Positions 50,558-59,419 of a stretch of DNA of 64,000 nucleotides are shown piece after piece (the stretch's first letter is position 1; each line of letters begins with the position of its first letter). The notes under the pieces are model-generated. The model saw only the letters and a list, made by a program, of their open reading frames with translations. It made no database searches and was not told the DNA's origin. A program made the translations under genes and the position numbers. This DNA comes from Poindextera sp041691315 (GTDB taxonomy: Bacteria > Pseudomonadota > Alphaproteobacteria > Caulobacterales > Caulobacteraceae), in assembly GCA_041691315.1 (NCBI GenBank), contig JBEPUW010000002.1, positions 129,665 to 193,664 on the forward strand. The letters run 5' to 3'.

Positions 50558-52207
50558 ATGGCCCGGTACATCTTCATCACCGGCGGCGTGGTCTCCTCAC
50601 TTGGCAAGGGTCTCGCCTCCGCGGCGCTCGGCGCGTTGTTGCAGGCGCGCGGCTATGCGGTCCGCCTGCGCAAGCTCGACCCCTATCTGAACGTCGATCC
50701 GGGCACGATGAGTCCCTATCAGCACGGCGAGGTCTACGTCACCGACGACGGGGCCGAGACCGATCTGGATCTCGGCCACTATGAGCGCTTCACCGGCGTC
50801 TCGGCCACCAAGGCCGACAACATCACCACCGGCCGGGTCTACAAGACCATCCTGGAGAAGGAGCGGCGCGGCGACTATCTGGGCGCCACCGTCCAGGTGA
50901 TCCCGCACGTCACCGACGAGATCAAACGCTTCATCCTCTCAGACGCGCGCGGCGAGGACGGCCGCGAGCCGGACTTCGTGCTGGTCGAGATCGGCGGCAC
51001 GGTCGGCGATATCGAGGGCCTGCCGTTCTTCGAGGCCATCCGCCAACTGGGCCAGGAGTTGCCACGCGGCCACGCCTGTTTCGTCCACCTGACGCTCTTG
51101 CCGTTTATCAAGACCGCCGGCGAGATGAAGACCAAGCCGACCCAGCACTCGGTCAAGGAGCTGCGCTCGATCGGCATCCAGCCCGACGTGCTGCTCTGCC
51201 GCTGCGAACAGCCGATCCCGCCCGGCGACAAGCGCAAGATCGCGCTGTTCTGCAACGTGCGCGAAAGCGCCGTTATCCAGGCGCTGGACGCCAAGACCAT
51301 CTACGCCGTGCCGCTGGACTATCACCGCCAGGGCCTGGACGCCGAGGTGCTGTCGGTGTTCGGCATGGGCGACGCGCCGGCCCCGGACCTGTCCCGCTGG
51401 GAAGCCATCACCGAGACGCTCACCCACCCCGACGGCGACGTGACCATCGCCATCGTCGGCAAGTACACTGTCCTGAAGGACGCCTATAAATCCTACATCG
51501 AGGCCCTGGTGCACGGCGGCGTTGCCAACAATGTCGGGGTGAACATCGACTGGGTCGAGTCCGAGGAACTGGAGGCCGATCCGGAGGCCGCGATCGAGCG
51601 GCTGGAAAACGCCGACGGGGTGCTGGTGCCAGGCGCCTTCGGCGAGCGCGGCTCCGACGGCATGGTGCGCGCGGTGCAATTCGCCCGCGAACACGACGTG
51701 CCCTATTTCGGCGTCTGTTTCGGCATGCAGATGGCGGTGATCGAGGCGGCGCGGAACCTGGCCGGCATAGCTTGCGCATCCTCCAGCGAATTCGGCCCCA
51801 CCACCGAACCGGTGGTCGGCCTGATGACCGAGTGGACGCAAGGCAATGAGCGGGTGCTGCGCCAGGAGGGTGACGACCTGGGCGGCACCATGCGCCTGGG
51901 CGCCTATGAGGCGATCCTCAAGGCCGGATCGATGATCGCCGGCATCTATGGCGCGGCGTCGATCTCCGAGCGACACCGACACCGCTACGAGGTCAATATC
52001 GGCTATCGCGAGACGCTGGAGAAGGTCGGCCTGAAGTTCGCCGGGCTGTCGCCGGACGGCGTCCTGCCCGAGACCATGGAGCGCGAGGACCATCCCTGGT
52101 TCGTCGGGGTGCAGTTCCACCCGGAGCTGAAGAGCCGCCCGTTCGCGCCGCATCCGCTCTATGCCAGCTTCATCGCCGCCGCCAAGCACAAGAGCCGGCT
52201 GGTCTGA
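50558..52207 (+). CDS. pyrG: CTP synthase
   Basis: A 549-residue enzyme making CTP from UTP, ATP and glutamine. The N-terminal synthase domain has YIFITGGVVSSLGKGLASAA and the GEVYVTDDGAETDLDLGHYE region. The C-terminal class I amidotransferase has the nucleophile Cys in YFGVCFGMQMAVIEAARN and the His/Glu pair in VQFHPELKSRP. Filament-forming CtpS affects cell curvature in Caulobacter. The YjbR gene begins three bases after the stop. Confidence 0.97.
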   Translation: MARYIFITGGVVSSLGKGLASAALGALLQARGYAVRLRKLDPYLNVDPGTMSPYQHGEVYVTDDGAETDLDLGHYERFTGVSATKADNITTGRVYKTILEKERRGDYLGATVQVIPHVTDEIKRFILSDARGEDGREPDFVLVEIGGTVGDIEGLPFFEAIRQLGQELPRGHACFVHLTLLPFIKTAGEMKTKPTQHSVKELRSIGIQPDVLLCRCEQPIPPGDKRKIALFCNVRESAVIQALDAKTIYAVPLDYHRQGLDAEVLSVFGMGDAPAPDLSRWEAITETLTHPDGDVTIAIVGKYTVLKDAYKSYIEALVHGGVANNVGVNIDWVESEELEADPEAAIERLENADGVLVPGAFGERGSDGMVRAVQFAREHDVPYFGVCFGMQMAVIEAARNLAGIACASSSEFGPTTEPVVGLMTEWTQGNERVLRQEGDDLGGTMRLGAYEAILKAGSMIAGIYGAASISERHRHRYEVNIGYRETLEKVGLKFAGLSPDGVLPETMEREDHPWFVGVQFHPELKSRPFAPHPLYASFIAAAKHKSRLV

Positions 52208-52209
52208 GT

Positions 52210-52554
52210 ATGCTGGCGCCGGGTCATATCCGCCGTCTGGCGCTCGAATTGCCGGAGACCGAGGAGGCCGATCACCACGGCATGGCCTCGTTCCGCGTCG
52301 CCGGAAAGATCCTCTGCACCATCCAGCTCGACCAGCCGCGCATGATGGTCAAGCTGGACGTCGAGGATCAGCACAATCTGACCGAAGCCCATCCGGGCGT
52401 GGTCGAGCCTGTGCCCGGCTACTGGGGCCGCAAGGGCTCGACCTTCGTGCGCTACGAGCAGGCCGACGAGGCGCTGGTCCGCTCGCTGCTGTGGATGGCC
52501 TGGACCAATGTCGCGCCGAAAAAGCTGGTCAAGGCGTCACGCCTAGCCATGTGA
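52210..52554 (+). CDS. MmcQ/YjbR-family DNA-binding-fold protein
   Basis: A 114-residue protein. It has the family pattern LALELPETEEADHHGMASFR, a middle VAGKILCTIQLDQPRMMVKL, then GYWGRKGSTFVRYEQADEAL and a C-terminal LLWMAWTNVAPKKLV helix. The CyaY-like/YjbR fold has a double-wing structure and no agreed function. It is three bases after pyrG and so probably read on the same transcript. Confidence 0.85.
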   Translation: MLAPGHIRRLALELPETEEADHHGMASFRVAGKILCTIQLDQPRMMVKLDVEDQHNLTEAHPGVVEPVPGYWGRKGSTFVRYEQADEALVRSLLWMAWTNVAPKKLVKASRLAM

Positions 52555-52630
52555 TGCGGCCGCCTGTCGAAATCGCCTGACCCCGAACGTCATGGGGTCG
52601 GCGTCGAGAGGACGCTTCATGGAGACAGTC

Positions 52631-52972
52631 ATGCAGTACCTTCTGATGATCTACGATGATGAAGCCGCCTTCGCCAAGGCCAAGCCCGAGGATATGGCCC
52701 CCTTGATGGGCGCCTATCAGGCCTACACCGAAGCTCTGCACGCCGCGGGCGTCTTCGTCGCCGGCGACCGGCTGCACGGCAGCAACGCCGCCACCACGGT
52801 CAAGGTGGTCGACGGCAAGACCCAGGTGCTCGACGGCCCCTATGCCGAGACCAAGGAACAGCTCGGCGGCTACTATCTGGTCGATGTCGCCGACCTGGAC
52901 GCGGCGCTGGCCTGGGCGGCGCGCTGCCCCGGCGCCTCGACCGGGACGATGGAAGTCCGGCCCGTCTACTAG
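52631..52972 (+). CDS. YCII/DGPF-domain protein
   Basis: A 113-residue ferredoxin-like fold protein starting MQYLLMIYDDEAAFAKAKPE, with a GGAGA site eight bases upstream; longer versions from 52592 or 52619 are possible. It has the DGP-(F/Y)-x-ET-K-E-x-L-G-G-Y signature (VLDGPYAETKEQLGGYYLVD), which names the DGPF subgroup. These genes lie next to ECF42-type sigma factors, as here. Their function is unknown, although they resemble small dehydratase or antibiotic-synthesis-like domains. Confidence 0.88.
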   Translation: MQYLLMIYDDEAAFAKAKPEDMAPLMGAYQAYTEALHAAGVFVAGDRLHGSNAATTVKVVDGKTQVLDGPYAETKEQLGGYYLVDVADLDAALAWAARCPGASTGTMEVRPVY

Positions 52973-52979
52973 GCAGCGC

Positions 52980-54239
52980 GTGTCGGGGTCTGGGCACAAG
53001 GCTGAGGCGGGCAGGGCGGCCGAGGCCGCCGCCCGCCGCAGCTACGGCAAGCTTGTCGCCTGGCTGGCCACCCAGACCCGCGACGTCGCCGCCGCCGAGG
53101 ACGCTCTGGCCGACGCCTTTGCCATCGCACTGGAAACCTGGCCGAAAACCGGCGTTCCCCGCGTTCCGGAGGCCTGGCTGCTGGCGGCGGCCAGGCGGCG
53201 CGCGATCGACGCCGGCCGTCGCGCCCGCACCCGTTCCAACGCCGAGCGCGAGATCGTCATGCGGATCGAGGAGCTTGAAGCCGAGGCGGGCAAGGATGGC
53301 GTCCACGGTGACGATCGCCTCAGGTTGATCTTCGCCTGCGCCCACCCGGCCATCGACGCTGGCGCCAGGGCGCCGCTGATCCTGCAGACCATCCTCGGCT
53401 TCGACGCCGCGGCCATCGGCTCGGCCTTCCTGGTCTCGCCGACCAGCATGGGCCAGCGATTGGTGCGCGCCAAACGCAAGATCCGCGACGCCGGCGTTCC
53501 CTTCGCCGTGCCCGAGGCGGCCGAACTTCCGGGCAGACTCGATGCCGTGCTGGACGCGGTCTACGCCGTCTTCACCCAAGGCTGGGCCGACCCGGCCGGG
53601 GTCGACCCGAAATCGCGCGGCCTGACCGAGGAGGCGATCTGGCTGGCGCGGTTGCTCACCAACGTGCTGCCGGATGAGCCGGAAACCGCTGGTCTGGCCG
53701 CGCTGATGCTCCACGCCGAGGCCCGGCGCGGCGCGCGCCGGTCCGCGGATGGCGGCTTCATCCCGCTGTCGGACCAGGATACGGCCGCCTGGAACGCCGG
53801 CCTGATCGCCGAAGCGGAAGCCTTGATCCTCAAAGCCGCCACCTACCGCCGCCCGGGCCGCTTTCAGATCGAAGCCGCCATCCAGTCGGCGCACGCGGAT
53901 CGCCGTCGCACCGGCCGCACCGACTGGCGGGCCATCGCCGAACTCTACGAAGCGCTCTACGCGCTAACCGGCTCGGTCGTGGTGGCCATCAACCGCGCCG
54001 TCGCCATAGGCGAAGCCCAGGGCGTGCCCACCGGCCTGGCCGCGCTCGACGCAACCTGCGACGCCACCCGCCTCGACGCCTACCAACCCTACTGGGCCGC
54101 CCGCGCCGAACTCTTGGCCCGCACCGGCGACAAGGCCGGCGCTCACGCCGCCTACGACCGCGCCATCGGCCTGGAAACCGACCCGGCGCTCAGACGCTTT
54201 CTGCAAGGGCGGCAGGGCGCGCCCGACCGGCTTCCTTGA
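52980..54239 (+). CDS. ECF42-like sigma factor with C-terminal TPR-like extension
   Basis: A 419-residue protein starting GTG at 52980, seven bases after the DGPF gene. Residues 1-160 hold sigma region 2 (YGKLVAWLATQTRDVAAAED, then ALADAFAIALETWP) and region 4 (LILQTILGFDAAAIGSAFLV). The C-terminal 240 residues (DLDAVLDAVYAVF-type helices to ALTGSVVVAINRAVAIGEAQ) are helical repeats of the ECF42 extension, which replaces an anti-sigma factor. Region 2 is less conserved than in classical ECFs. The gene probably responds to an unknown signal and may target the DGPF gene. Confidence 0.85.
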   Translation: MSGSGHKAEAGRAAEAAARRSYGKLVAWLATQTRDVAAAEDALADAFAIALETWPKTGVPRVPEAWLLAAARRRAIDAGRRARTRSNAEREIVMRIEELEAEAGKDGVHGDDRLRLIFACAHPAIDAGARAPLILQTILGFDAAAIGSAFLVSPTSMGQRLVRAKRKIRDAGVPFAVPEAAELPGRLDAVLDAVYAVFTQGWADPAGVDPKSRGLTEEAIWLARLLTNVLPDEPETAGLAALMLHAEARRGARRSADGGFIPLSDQDTAAWNAGLIAEAEALILKAATYRRPGRFQIEAAIQSAHADRRRTGRTDWRAIAELYEALYALTGSVVVAINRAVAIGEAQGVPTGLAALDATCDATRLDAYQPYWAARAELLARTGDKAGAHAAYDRAIGLETDPALRRFLQGRQGAPDRLP

Positions 54240-54329
54240 ATCCGCGCCGGGATTCAGGCATAGACCCCCGCTCACGCGAGCGGCCCGGCCGTCGCAAACC
54301 CGTTCACGCCTTTTCGAGAAGCCCGTCCC

Positions 54330-54512
54330 ATGGCCGTTCCCAAACGCAAAGTCTCTCCCTCACGCGCTGGGATGCGCCGTTCGCACCACGCGCTGAAGCC
54401 GAACAGCTACATCGAGGACAAGGAAACGGGCGAGATGCGCCGCCCGCACCACATCGACCTGAAGACCGGCATGTACAAAGGCCGCCAGGTCCTGACGCCC
54501 AAGGAAGACTAG
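54330..54512 (+). CDS. rpmF: 50S ribosomal protein L32
   Basis: A 60-residue ribosomal protein, MAVPKRKVSPSRAGMRRSHH followed by a basic middle and LKTGMYKGRQVLTPKED. It lacks the CxxC zinc motif of the C+ form of L32, so it is the zinc-free type. It is a single gene followed by a rho-independent terminator at 54534-54562. Confidence 0.95.
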   Translation: MAVPKRKVSPSRAGMRRSHHALKPNSYIEDKETGEMRRPHHIDLKTGMYKGRQVLTPKED

Positions 54513-54533
54513 GGCTCGGATTTCGATTCGGTT

Positions 54534-54562
54534 ATTCCCGCGAAAGCGGGAATTCGGTTTTT
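54534..54562 (+). terminator. Rho-independent terminator of rpmF
   Basis: A perfect eight-base stem ATTCCCGC / GCGGGAAT closes a GAAA loop (54534-54553) and is followed by a run of five T at 54558-54562. It lies 22 bases after the rpmF stop. The Ts are four bases from the stem, so efficiency may be moderate. Confidence 0.7.
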
Positions 54563-54642
54563 GACCACAAAGTACACGAAGGACACTAAGGGTCAGCGCT
54601 GACCCTTACTCTGCTTGGTGTGCTTGGTGTGCTTTGTGTCAA
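54561..54642. repeat. Palindromic element upstream of eno
   Basis: An 82-base imperfect palindrome with ends TTGACCACAAAGTACAC and GTGTGCTTTGTGTCAA, centred on a perfect 20-base palindrome (54588-54607, AAGGGTCAGCGCTGACCCTT). The outer arms pair imperfectly. Together with the rpmF terminator and a TCCCCGCCTTCGCGGGGA hairpin near 54694 it fills the rpmF-eno gap. It has the look of a dispersed repeat, but only one copy is in the window. Confidence 0.65.
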
Positions 54643-54802
54643 GTCTTCCAGCGTTGCCGCAAACCGCAGCCCTTGCAGAATAAAAAACCTGGGTCCCCGC
54701 CTTCGCGGGGATGAGCGGTGTATTTTGCAGCGCTTGCGCGTCTTTCCCGCGGGCCATGCCTGGGCTAACACCCCGGGCGGCGCCGCAATTTGAGGAAAGT
54801 CC

Positions 54803-56110
54803 GTGACTGAGATCGTCGACATCACCGCTCGCGAGATTCTCGACAGCCGGGGCAACCCGACGGTCGAGGTGGATGTGACGCTTGAGGACGGCTCGTTCGG
54901 TCGTGCCGCGGTTCCCTCGGGCGCGTCGACCGGCGCGCACGAGGCGGTGGAGAAGCGCGACGGCGACAAAAAGCGCTTTGGCGGCAAGGGCGTCCGCCAG
55001 GCGGTCGATGCGGTCAATGGCGAGATGTTCGATGCCCTGTCAGGCTTTGACGCCGAGGATCAGCGGCGCATCGACGACATCCTGATCGCGCTCGACGGCA
55101 CGCCGAACAAGAGCCGGCTAGGCGCCAACGCCATTCTGGGCGTCTCGCTGGCGGTGGCCAAGGCGGCGGCGATCTCGGCGGCCCTGCCGCTCTACAAATA
55201 TGTCGGAGGCGTCGGCGCGCGGCTCCTGCCGGTGCCGCAGATGAACATCATCAACGGCGGCGTCCATGCCGACAACCCGATCGATATCCAGGAATTCATG
55301 GTGCTGCCGACCGGCGCGCCGACCTTTGCCGAGGCCCTGCGCATGGGCGCGGAGATCTTCCACAGCCTGAAGGCGGCCCTGCACAAGGCCGGCCATTCGA
55401 CCAATGTCGGCGACGAGGGCGGCTTCGCCCCCAACCTGGCCTCGGCCGAAGCCGCGCTCGACTTCATCGTCAAGGCCGGCGAGACGGCGGGTTACAAGCC
55501 CGGCCGCGACTTCAATCTCGGCCTCGACCCCGCGGCCAGCGAGTTCTTCAGAGGTGGTCGCTACGAGATGACCGGCGAGGGCAAGTCGCTGGATCAGGCC
55601 GGCATGGTCGACTACCTCGCCGACCTGGTCGCCAAATTCCCCATCGTCTCGATCGAGGACGGCATGGCCGAGGACGATTTCGCCGGCTGGAAGCTGATCA
55701 CCGAGCGGCTGGGCGGCAAGATTCAGCTCACCGGCGACGACCTTTTCGTCACCAATACCGAGCGGCTGGCCAAGGGCATCAAGGACGGCCTGGCTAATTC
55801 CATCCTGATCAAGGTCAACCAGATCGGCACCTTGTCGGAGACCCTGGACGCCATCGGCATGGCCCATCGTTCCGCCTACACCGCGGTGATGTCGCACCGC
55901 TCCGGCGAGACCGAGGACAACACCATCGCTGACCTGGCGGTGGCCACCTCGTGCGGCCAGATCAAGACCGGCTCCTTGTCGCGTTCCGATCGGCTTGCCA
56001 AATATAACCAGCTGCTCCGCATCGAAGAGGAGCTGGGCGACCAGGCGCTCTATGCCGGGGCCGCCACGCTCACGCGGCTGCGGGATCAAGGGGAGGCGAG
56101 AGGCCGATGA
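54803..56110 (+). CDS. eno: Enolase
   Basis: A 435-residue glycolytic enzyme (2-phosphoglycerate to phosphoenolpyruvate). It starts at GTG 54803, with IVDITAREILDSRGNPTVEV. The catalytic region includes NVGDEGGFAPNLASAEAALD (about 205-224), VSIEDGMAEDDFAGW, LTGDDLFVTN, the catalytic Lys in NSILIKVNQIGTLSETL and the SHRSGETEDNTIADLAVAT signature. The last ten residues (RLRDQGEARGR) extend beyond the usual end and overlap the next gene by four bases. Enolase also joins the RNA degradosome in E. coli; in Caulobacter the degradosome uses aconitase instead. Confidence 0.96.
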   Translation: MTEIVDITAREILDSRGNPTVEVDVTLEDGSFGRAAVPSGASTGAHEAVEKRDGDKKRFGGKGVRQAVDAVNGEMFDALSGFDAEDQRRIDDILIALDGTPNKSRLGANAILGVSLAVAKAAAISAALPLYKYVGGVGARLLPVPQMNIINGGVHADNPIDIQEFMVLPTGAPTFAEALRMGAEIFHSLKAALHKAGHSTNVGDEGGFAPNLASAEAALDFIVKAGETAGYKPGRDFNLGLDPAASEFFRGGRYEMTGEGKSLDQAGMVDYLADLVAKFPIVSIEDGMAEDDFAGWKLITERLGGKIQLTGDDLFVTNTERLAKGIKDGLANSILIKVNQIGTLSETLDAIGMAHRSAYTAVMSHRSGETEDNTIADLAVATSCGQIKTGSLSRSDRLAKYNQLLRIEEELGDQALYAGAATLTRLRDQGEARGR

Positions 56111-57036
56111 CCGACCGATTCAAGCCCGAGCACCTGAAGGCGTGGCGCCGAGAGGGCGGCGTCTCCATCCACGACTTCTTCACGCCGGAAGAGGTGGCGG
56201 CCGTTGTCTCCGACTTCGAACTCGTCTTCGGCCGCACCGCGGGGGCCGCCGAGGAGTTGAACAAGAAGAAGGACGGCGAGGTCGGCAGGTTCAATCCGGC
56301 CCAGTTCGCCACCCTCCAGGCCGGGCCGTTCGAGTGTTCGCCGGCGCTGAACCTGATCGGCGTGCATCCGGCCCTGGTCAGCTTCGCCAAACAGGCGCTG
56401 CGGGCTGACGACGTGCACCTCTACCAGTGCCAGGCCTGGGCCAAGTTCACCGGCGACGCCGACTATGACCAGCCCTTCCACTGCGACTTTTCCAACCACA
56501 CCCTGACCGTGCCGGCGGAAGACGCGCATCTGAACGCGGTCACCATCCTTTGCTATTTCACCGACGTGACCGAGGCCCACGGGCCCGCCCATTACGTGAC
56601 GCGGCCCGACAGCGCCAAGGTCGGCGGCCCGGAAGCCGGGCTCGACAAGGATTCGGAGGCGCAGGAACGGTTGCAGGCGGCGCTGCGCCCCTACGAGCGC
56701 TCCAGCGCCGCGCCGGCCGGCAGCGCCTTTCCCTACAGCATCGACGTCTATCACCGCGGCACCAACCTGACCGCGCCGGGCGGTCGCCGCTATGCGGTGA
56801 TGGCCTGTTTCAAGACCGCCTCGAACGACGCCATCGCCTACCACGCCTGGGCCTTCCACCACAGCAAGCCCTGGGGGCGGATCTTCGAACACGCGACTCC
56901 CGAACAGTTGGCCTGCTACGGCGTGCCGCTGCCCGGCCACGCCTTCTGGACCCCGGTGACGCTGGAGCGCGCCCAGGTGCGCTATCCGGGCTGGAACCTC
57001 TCGCCCTATCGCGAGGCGCTGGCGCTGGCCGCCTAG
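56107..57036 (+). CDS. Phytanoyl-CoA dioxygenase (PhyH)-like protein
   Basis: A 309-residue Fe(II)/2-oxoglutarate-type oxygenase fold. The metal triad is visible: HCD in QPFHCDFSNHTL (about residues 122-124) and the distal His in SIDVYHRGTNLTAPGGRRYA (about 214); the 2-oxoglutarate-binding Arg follows. The N-terminus (FKPEHLKAWRREGGVSIHDF, then FTPEEVAAVV) is typical of PhyH. The substrate is unknown. The start shares four bases with the eno stop, but the genes may only be translationally coupled. Confidence 0.82.
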   Translation: MTDRFKPEHLKAWRREGGVSIHDFFTPEEVAAVVSDFELVFGRTAGAAEELNKKKDGEVGRFNPAQFATLQAGPFECSPALNLIGVHPALVSFAKQALRADDVHLYQCQAWAKFTGDADYDQPFHCDFSNHTLTVPAEDAHLNAVTILCYFTDVTEAHGPAHYVTRPDSAKVGGPEAGLDKDSEAQERLQAALRPYERSSAAPAGSAFPYSIDVYHRGTNLTAPGGRRYAVMACFKTASNDAIAYHAWAFHHSKPWGRIFEHATPEQLACYGVPLPGHAFWTPVTLERAQVRYPGWNLSPYREALALAA

Positions 57037-57042
57037 ACCGGA

Positions 57043-58068
57043 ATGGCCAATCCGGTCCTGGTCGAACTCACCCGCGGCGGCGAGCTGGAAAGCTGGCATC
57101 GCGGCGCCATCGCCATTGCCGACGCCTCGGGACGGCTGGTCTGGTCGGCCGGCGAGGTCGATCGACCGATCTTCGCCCGCTCGGCGCTGAAGATGCTACA
57201 GGCCCTGCCGCTGGTCGAAACCGGCGCCGCCGAGACCTTCGGGGTCTCGGATCGGGAGCTGGCCCTGGCCTGCGCCTCGCACAGCGGCGAGCCCTTCCAT
57301 GTCGAGACCGTGGCGGCCTGGCTGCAGCGGATCGATTGCGACGAGACCTGCCTTGCCTGCGGCGCCCACATGCCGGGCAACGAGGTCGCCAGCCGCGCCC
57401 TGATCCGCGAGGGTCGGGCCCCGTCGCGATTGCACAACAACTGTTCGGGCAAGCACACCGGCTTCCTCACCGTCGCCCGGCATCTCGGCGTCGGCAGCGA
57501 GGGCTATGAGCAGCCCGATCATCCAGTCCAGCGCCTGGCGCTTGGCGCAATCGCCGAGATGTGCGGGCTGGACCCGGCCGCCATGCCGATCGGCATCGAC
57601 GGCTGCACCGCGCCGGCGGCGGCGACGCCTTTGCGAGGGTTGGCGACGGCGATGGCCAGGCTCGCCGATCCCTCGGGCCTGTCGCCGGGACGGGCCGAGG
57701 CCGCTCGCAGGCTTTACGCGGCGGTGCGCGCCAATCCGCTCTATGTGGCGGGGACCGGCAGGGCCTGCACCGCGCTGATCGAGGCGGCCGGCGGCGCGGC
57801 CACGGTAAAAACCGGCGCGGAGGGCGCCTTCGTCGCAGTGCTGGGCGCACGCGGTCTGGGCGTCGCTTTGAAGATCGACGACGGCGCCGGGCGTGCGTCC
57901 GAGACGGTCATCGCCGCGATCCTGGGCGCGTTGGGGGTCGTCGATCGCGACGATCCCGGCATGGCTGCCCTGATCGACGCCAAGGTCATCGACACAACCG
58001 GCCGGATCGTCGGCGCCCGCCGGCCATCGGGTTGGCTTGCGGCAGAGCTTCGCCAACTCACGATCTGA
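57043..58068 (+). CDS. Asparaginase II (Rhizobium etli AnsA type)
   Basis: A 341-residue asparaginase of the thermolabile asparaginase II family (PF06089), unrelated to the E. coli types. It starts VLVELTRGGELESWHRGAIA. Conserved motifs are the RSALKMLQALPLVETGAAE helix, ELALACASHSGEPFHVETVA, LHNNCSGKHTGFL and IDGCTAPAAATPLRGLATAM. The SHSGE Ser and the NNCSGKH Cys/Lys are the probable catalytic residues by comparison with the R. etli structure. It hydrolyses asparagine to aspartate. It follows the PhyH gene by six bases. Confidence 0.85.
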   Translation: MANPVLVELTRGGELESWHRGAIAIADASGRLVWSAGEVDRPIFARSALKMLQALPLVETGAAETFGVSDRELALACASHSGEPFHVETVAAWLQRIDCDETCLACGAHMPGNEVASRALIREGRAPSRLHNNCSGKHTGFLTVARHLGVGSEGYEQPDHPVQRLALGAIAEMCGLDPAAMPIGIDGCTAPAAATPLRGLATAMARLADPSGLSPGRAEAARRLYAAVRANPLYVAGTGRACTALIEAAGGAATVKTGAEGAFVAVLGARGLGVALKIDDGAGRASETVIAAILGALGVVDRDDPGMAALIDAKVIDTTGRIVGARRPSGWLAAELRQLTI

Positions 58069-58123
58069 CGGCGCGCAAACCCTTTTCGTCGGCTATGCCG
58101 CTCTAGCGGGGGACGGCTTAAAA

Positions 58124-58573
58124 CTAGTGAGTCGCCGGGGCGCCGTCGGGCTTGGCCTTGGCCTGCTCCTGAGCCAGCCGCGCCGCCTCGGTTTCGGGCT
58201 CGGACTTGAAATCGGCCGCCCAGACGATGGTCTTCAGCACCTGGGCGTTGGTCGCCACGGGGTAGGCCTTGAAGGCCAGCCGCTCGCCGGCCTTGACCAG
58301 CACCTGGACGCTCTGGCTGGCGTGCAGCTGGGTTTCGAGCGGCGCCGGGCCATCCTCGCCCTTGGCCGAGTCGCCGCCCATCTCGATACAGGCCTGCAGC
58401 TTGCCGCCATCGGCGGTGACAACCGCGACCGACTTGACGGCGATGTGAACCACCATGTCGCGGTCGCGCTCGATCCAGGTCTCGGTGCCGCTGGAGCCCG
58501 CGGAGATCAAAGCCGCGCCCTGCGGCAGTTTGAGAAAATCGTCGTCCGCATCGTTCAGCTTGAAGCGCGCCAT
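58124..58573 (-). CDS. Hypothetical protein
   Basis: The ATG at 58573 gives a 149-residue protein, MARFKLNDADDDFLKLPQGA and so on. The body is beta-rich with no signal or membrane segment (AVVTADGGKLQACIEMGGDS, then SVQVLVKAGERLAFKAYPVA), and the tail is Ala/Glu-rich. No family was recognised; it is likely a soluble cytoplasmic protein. It lies 67 bases downstream of the PA2169-type gene on the same strand, so the two may form a transcript. The frame is open upstream, but that portion overlaps the next gene and looks non-coding. Confidence 0.6.
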   Translation of the reverse strand: MARFKLNDADDDFLKLPQGAALISAGSSGTETWIERDRDMVVHIAVKSVAVVTADGGKLQACIEMGGDSAKGEDGPAPLETQLHASQSVQVLVKAGERLAFKAYPVATNAQVLKTIVWAADFKSEPETEAARLAQEQAKAKPDGAPATH

Positions 58574-58640
58574 ATCAACCTCGTTACCGTCTGTGCAGGT
58601 GGAACGCCGCGCGGCGCGACTGGCTCCCGAGAAGCGCCGC

Positions 58641-59126
58641 TCAATCGAATTCCTGCTTGATGGCGCTGATCTCATCGTGGTCGGCCGCCAACGCGTCGTG
58701 CAGGCGATTGACCCGTTCGCGGGCCGACTGCGGAAGCTTTTCGTCGTTGGCCGCCTCGGCGAACTGGTCGCGGATGAAGTCCTCATCGTGCTCGACGGCG
58801 TCGACCGCCGGCTTGTCGCTCTTGCCGCCGACCTTGTCTCTCAGCTCGAGAAAGGCGCGCTGGGCTCGCCCGCGGAACGACCCCTTGTCCCAGGGCTCGG
58901 CGCCCAGCCCGCGCACCTCGTCCTGCAATTCCGCGGCTATCTTCCGTCTGGCCTGCGCCTTGTCGGTGAACAGGGCCTGAAAGCGTGGATTGCGCGCCAG
59001 CTCCGCCGCCTTTTCAAAACCGTCGACGCTATCCAGCGTGGTCTCGATCAGGGTGTTGAGCAGATTGAGAGCGTAGTCGTCGGGTTCAGGCACAGCGGCG
59101 CTTCCTGCGCTTAAGGACAGAGCCAT
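58641..59126 (-). CDS. PA2169/DUF2383-type four-helix-bundle protein
   Basis: A 161-residue helical protein. The stretch ALNLLNTLIETTLDSVDGFE, then AAELARNPRFQALFTDKAQA and RRKIAAELQDEVRGLGAEP, is the DUF2383 ferritin-like bundle, with a second bundle half SFRGRAQRAFLELRDKVGG. The C-terminus has RVNRLHDALAADHDEISAIK. Such genes are common stress-associated proteins; their function is unproven. The ATG at 59126 was chosen because the family begins soon after it. Confidence 0.7.
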   Translation of the reverse strand: MALSLSAGSAAVPEPDDYALNLLNTLIETTLDSVDGFEKAAELARNPRFQALFTDKAQARRKIAAELQDEVRGLGAEPWDKGSFRGRAQRAFLELRDKVGGKSDKPAVDAVEHDEDFIRDQFAEAANDEKLPQSARERVNRLHDALAADHDEISAIKQEFD

Positions 59127-59175
59127 GAACCAATGCCGCGCGCCGTCGTTCCCATGGCTCGCAAAGGCGACCGAC

Positions 59176-59334
59176 ATGGCCAAGACCTCCAGCCCGCGCC
59201 CGAAGAACCTCGCGGTCGAAAACGAGAACCAGCGCACGCCATCGCGCGAGGGCGAACCGCCACGGCCGGCCACCGAACCCGCCGCCGCGGAGGATCCCGC
59301 GAAGACCGACAAGACCGCGAAGGGCGCGCCTTAA
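59176..59334 (+). CDS. Small hypothetical basic/acidic protein (52 aa)
   Basis: A 52-residue hydrophilic protein starting MAKTSSPRPKNLAVENENQR, with a Pro/Glu-rich middle and a Lys-rich end. It is divergent from the PA2169-type gene and ends just before the IS1595 insertion. No family was recognised. It may be disordered and stress-related; the evidence is only its consistent composition and spacing. Confidence 0.4.
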   Translation: MAKTSSPRPKNLAVENENQRTPSREGEPPRPATEPAAAEDPAKTDKTAKGAP

Positions 59335-59419
59335 ATGACCTCTCCCTAGGGGGCAATTATCCGGTTGACGTACCGCGATCTATGGGTAGTATGGGCCTCA
59401 GTTGAAGGACTGAGACCAA

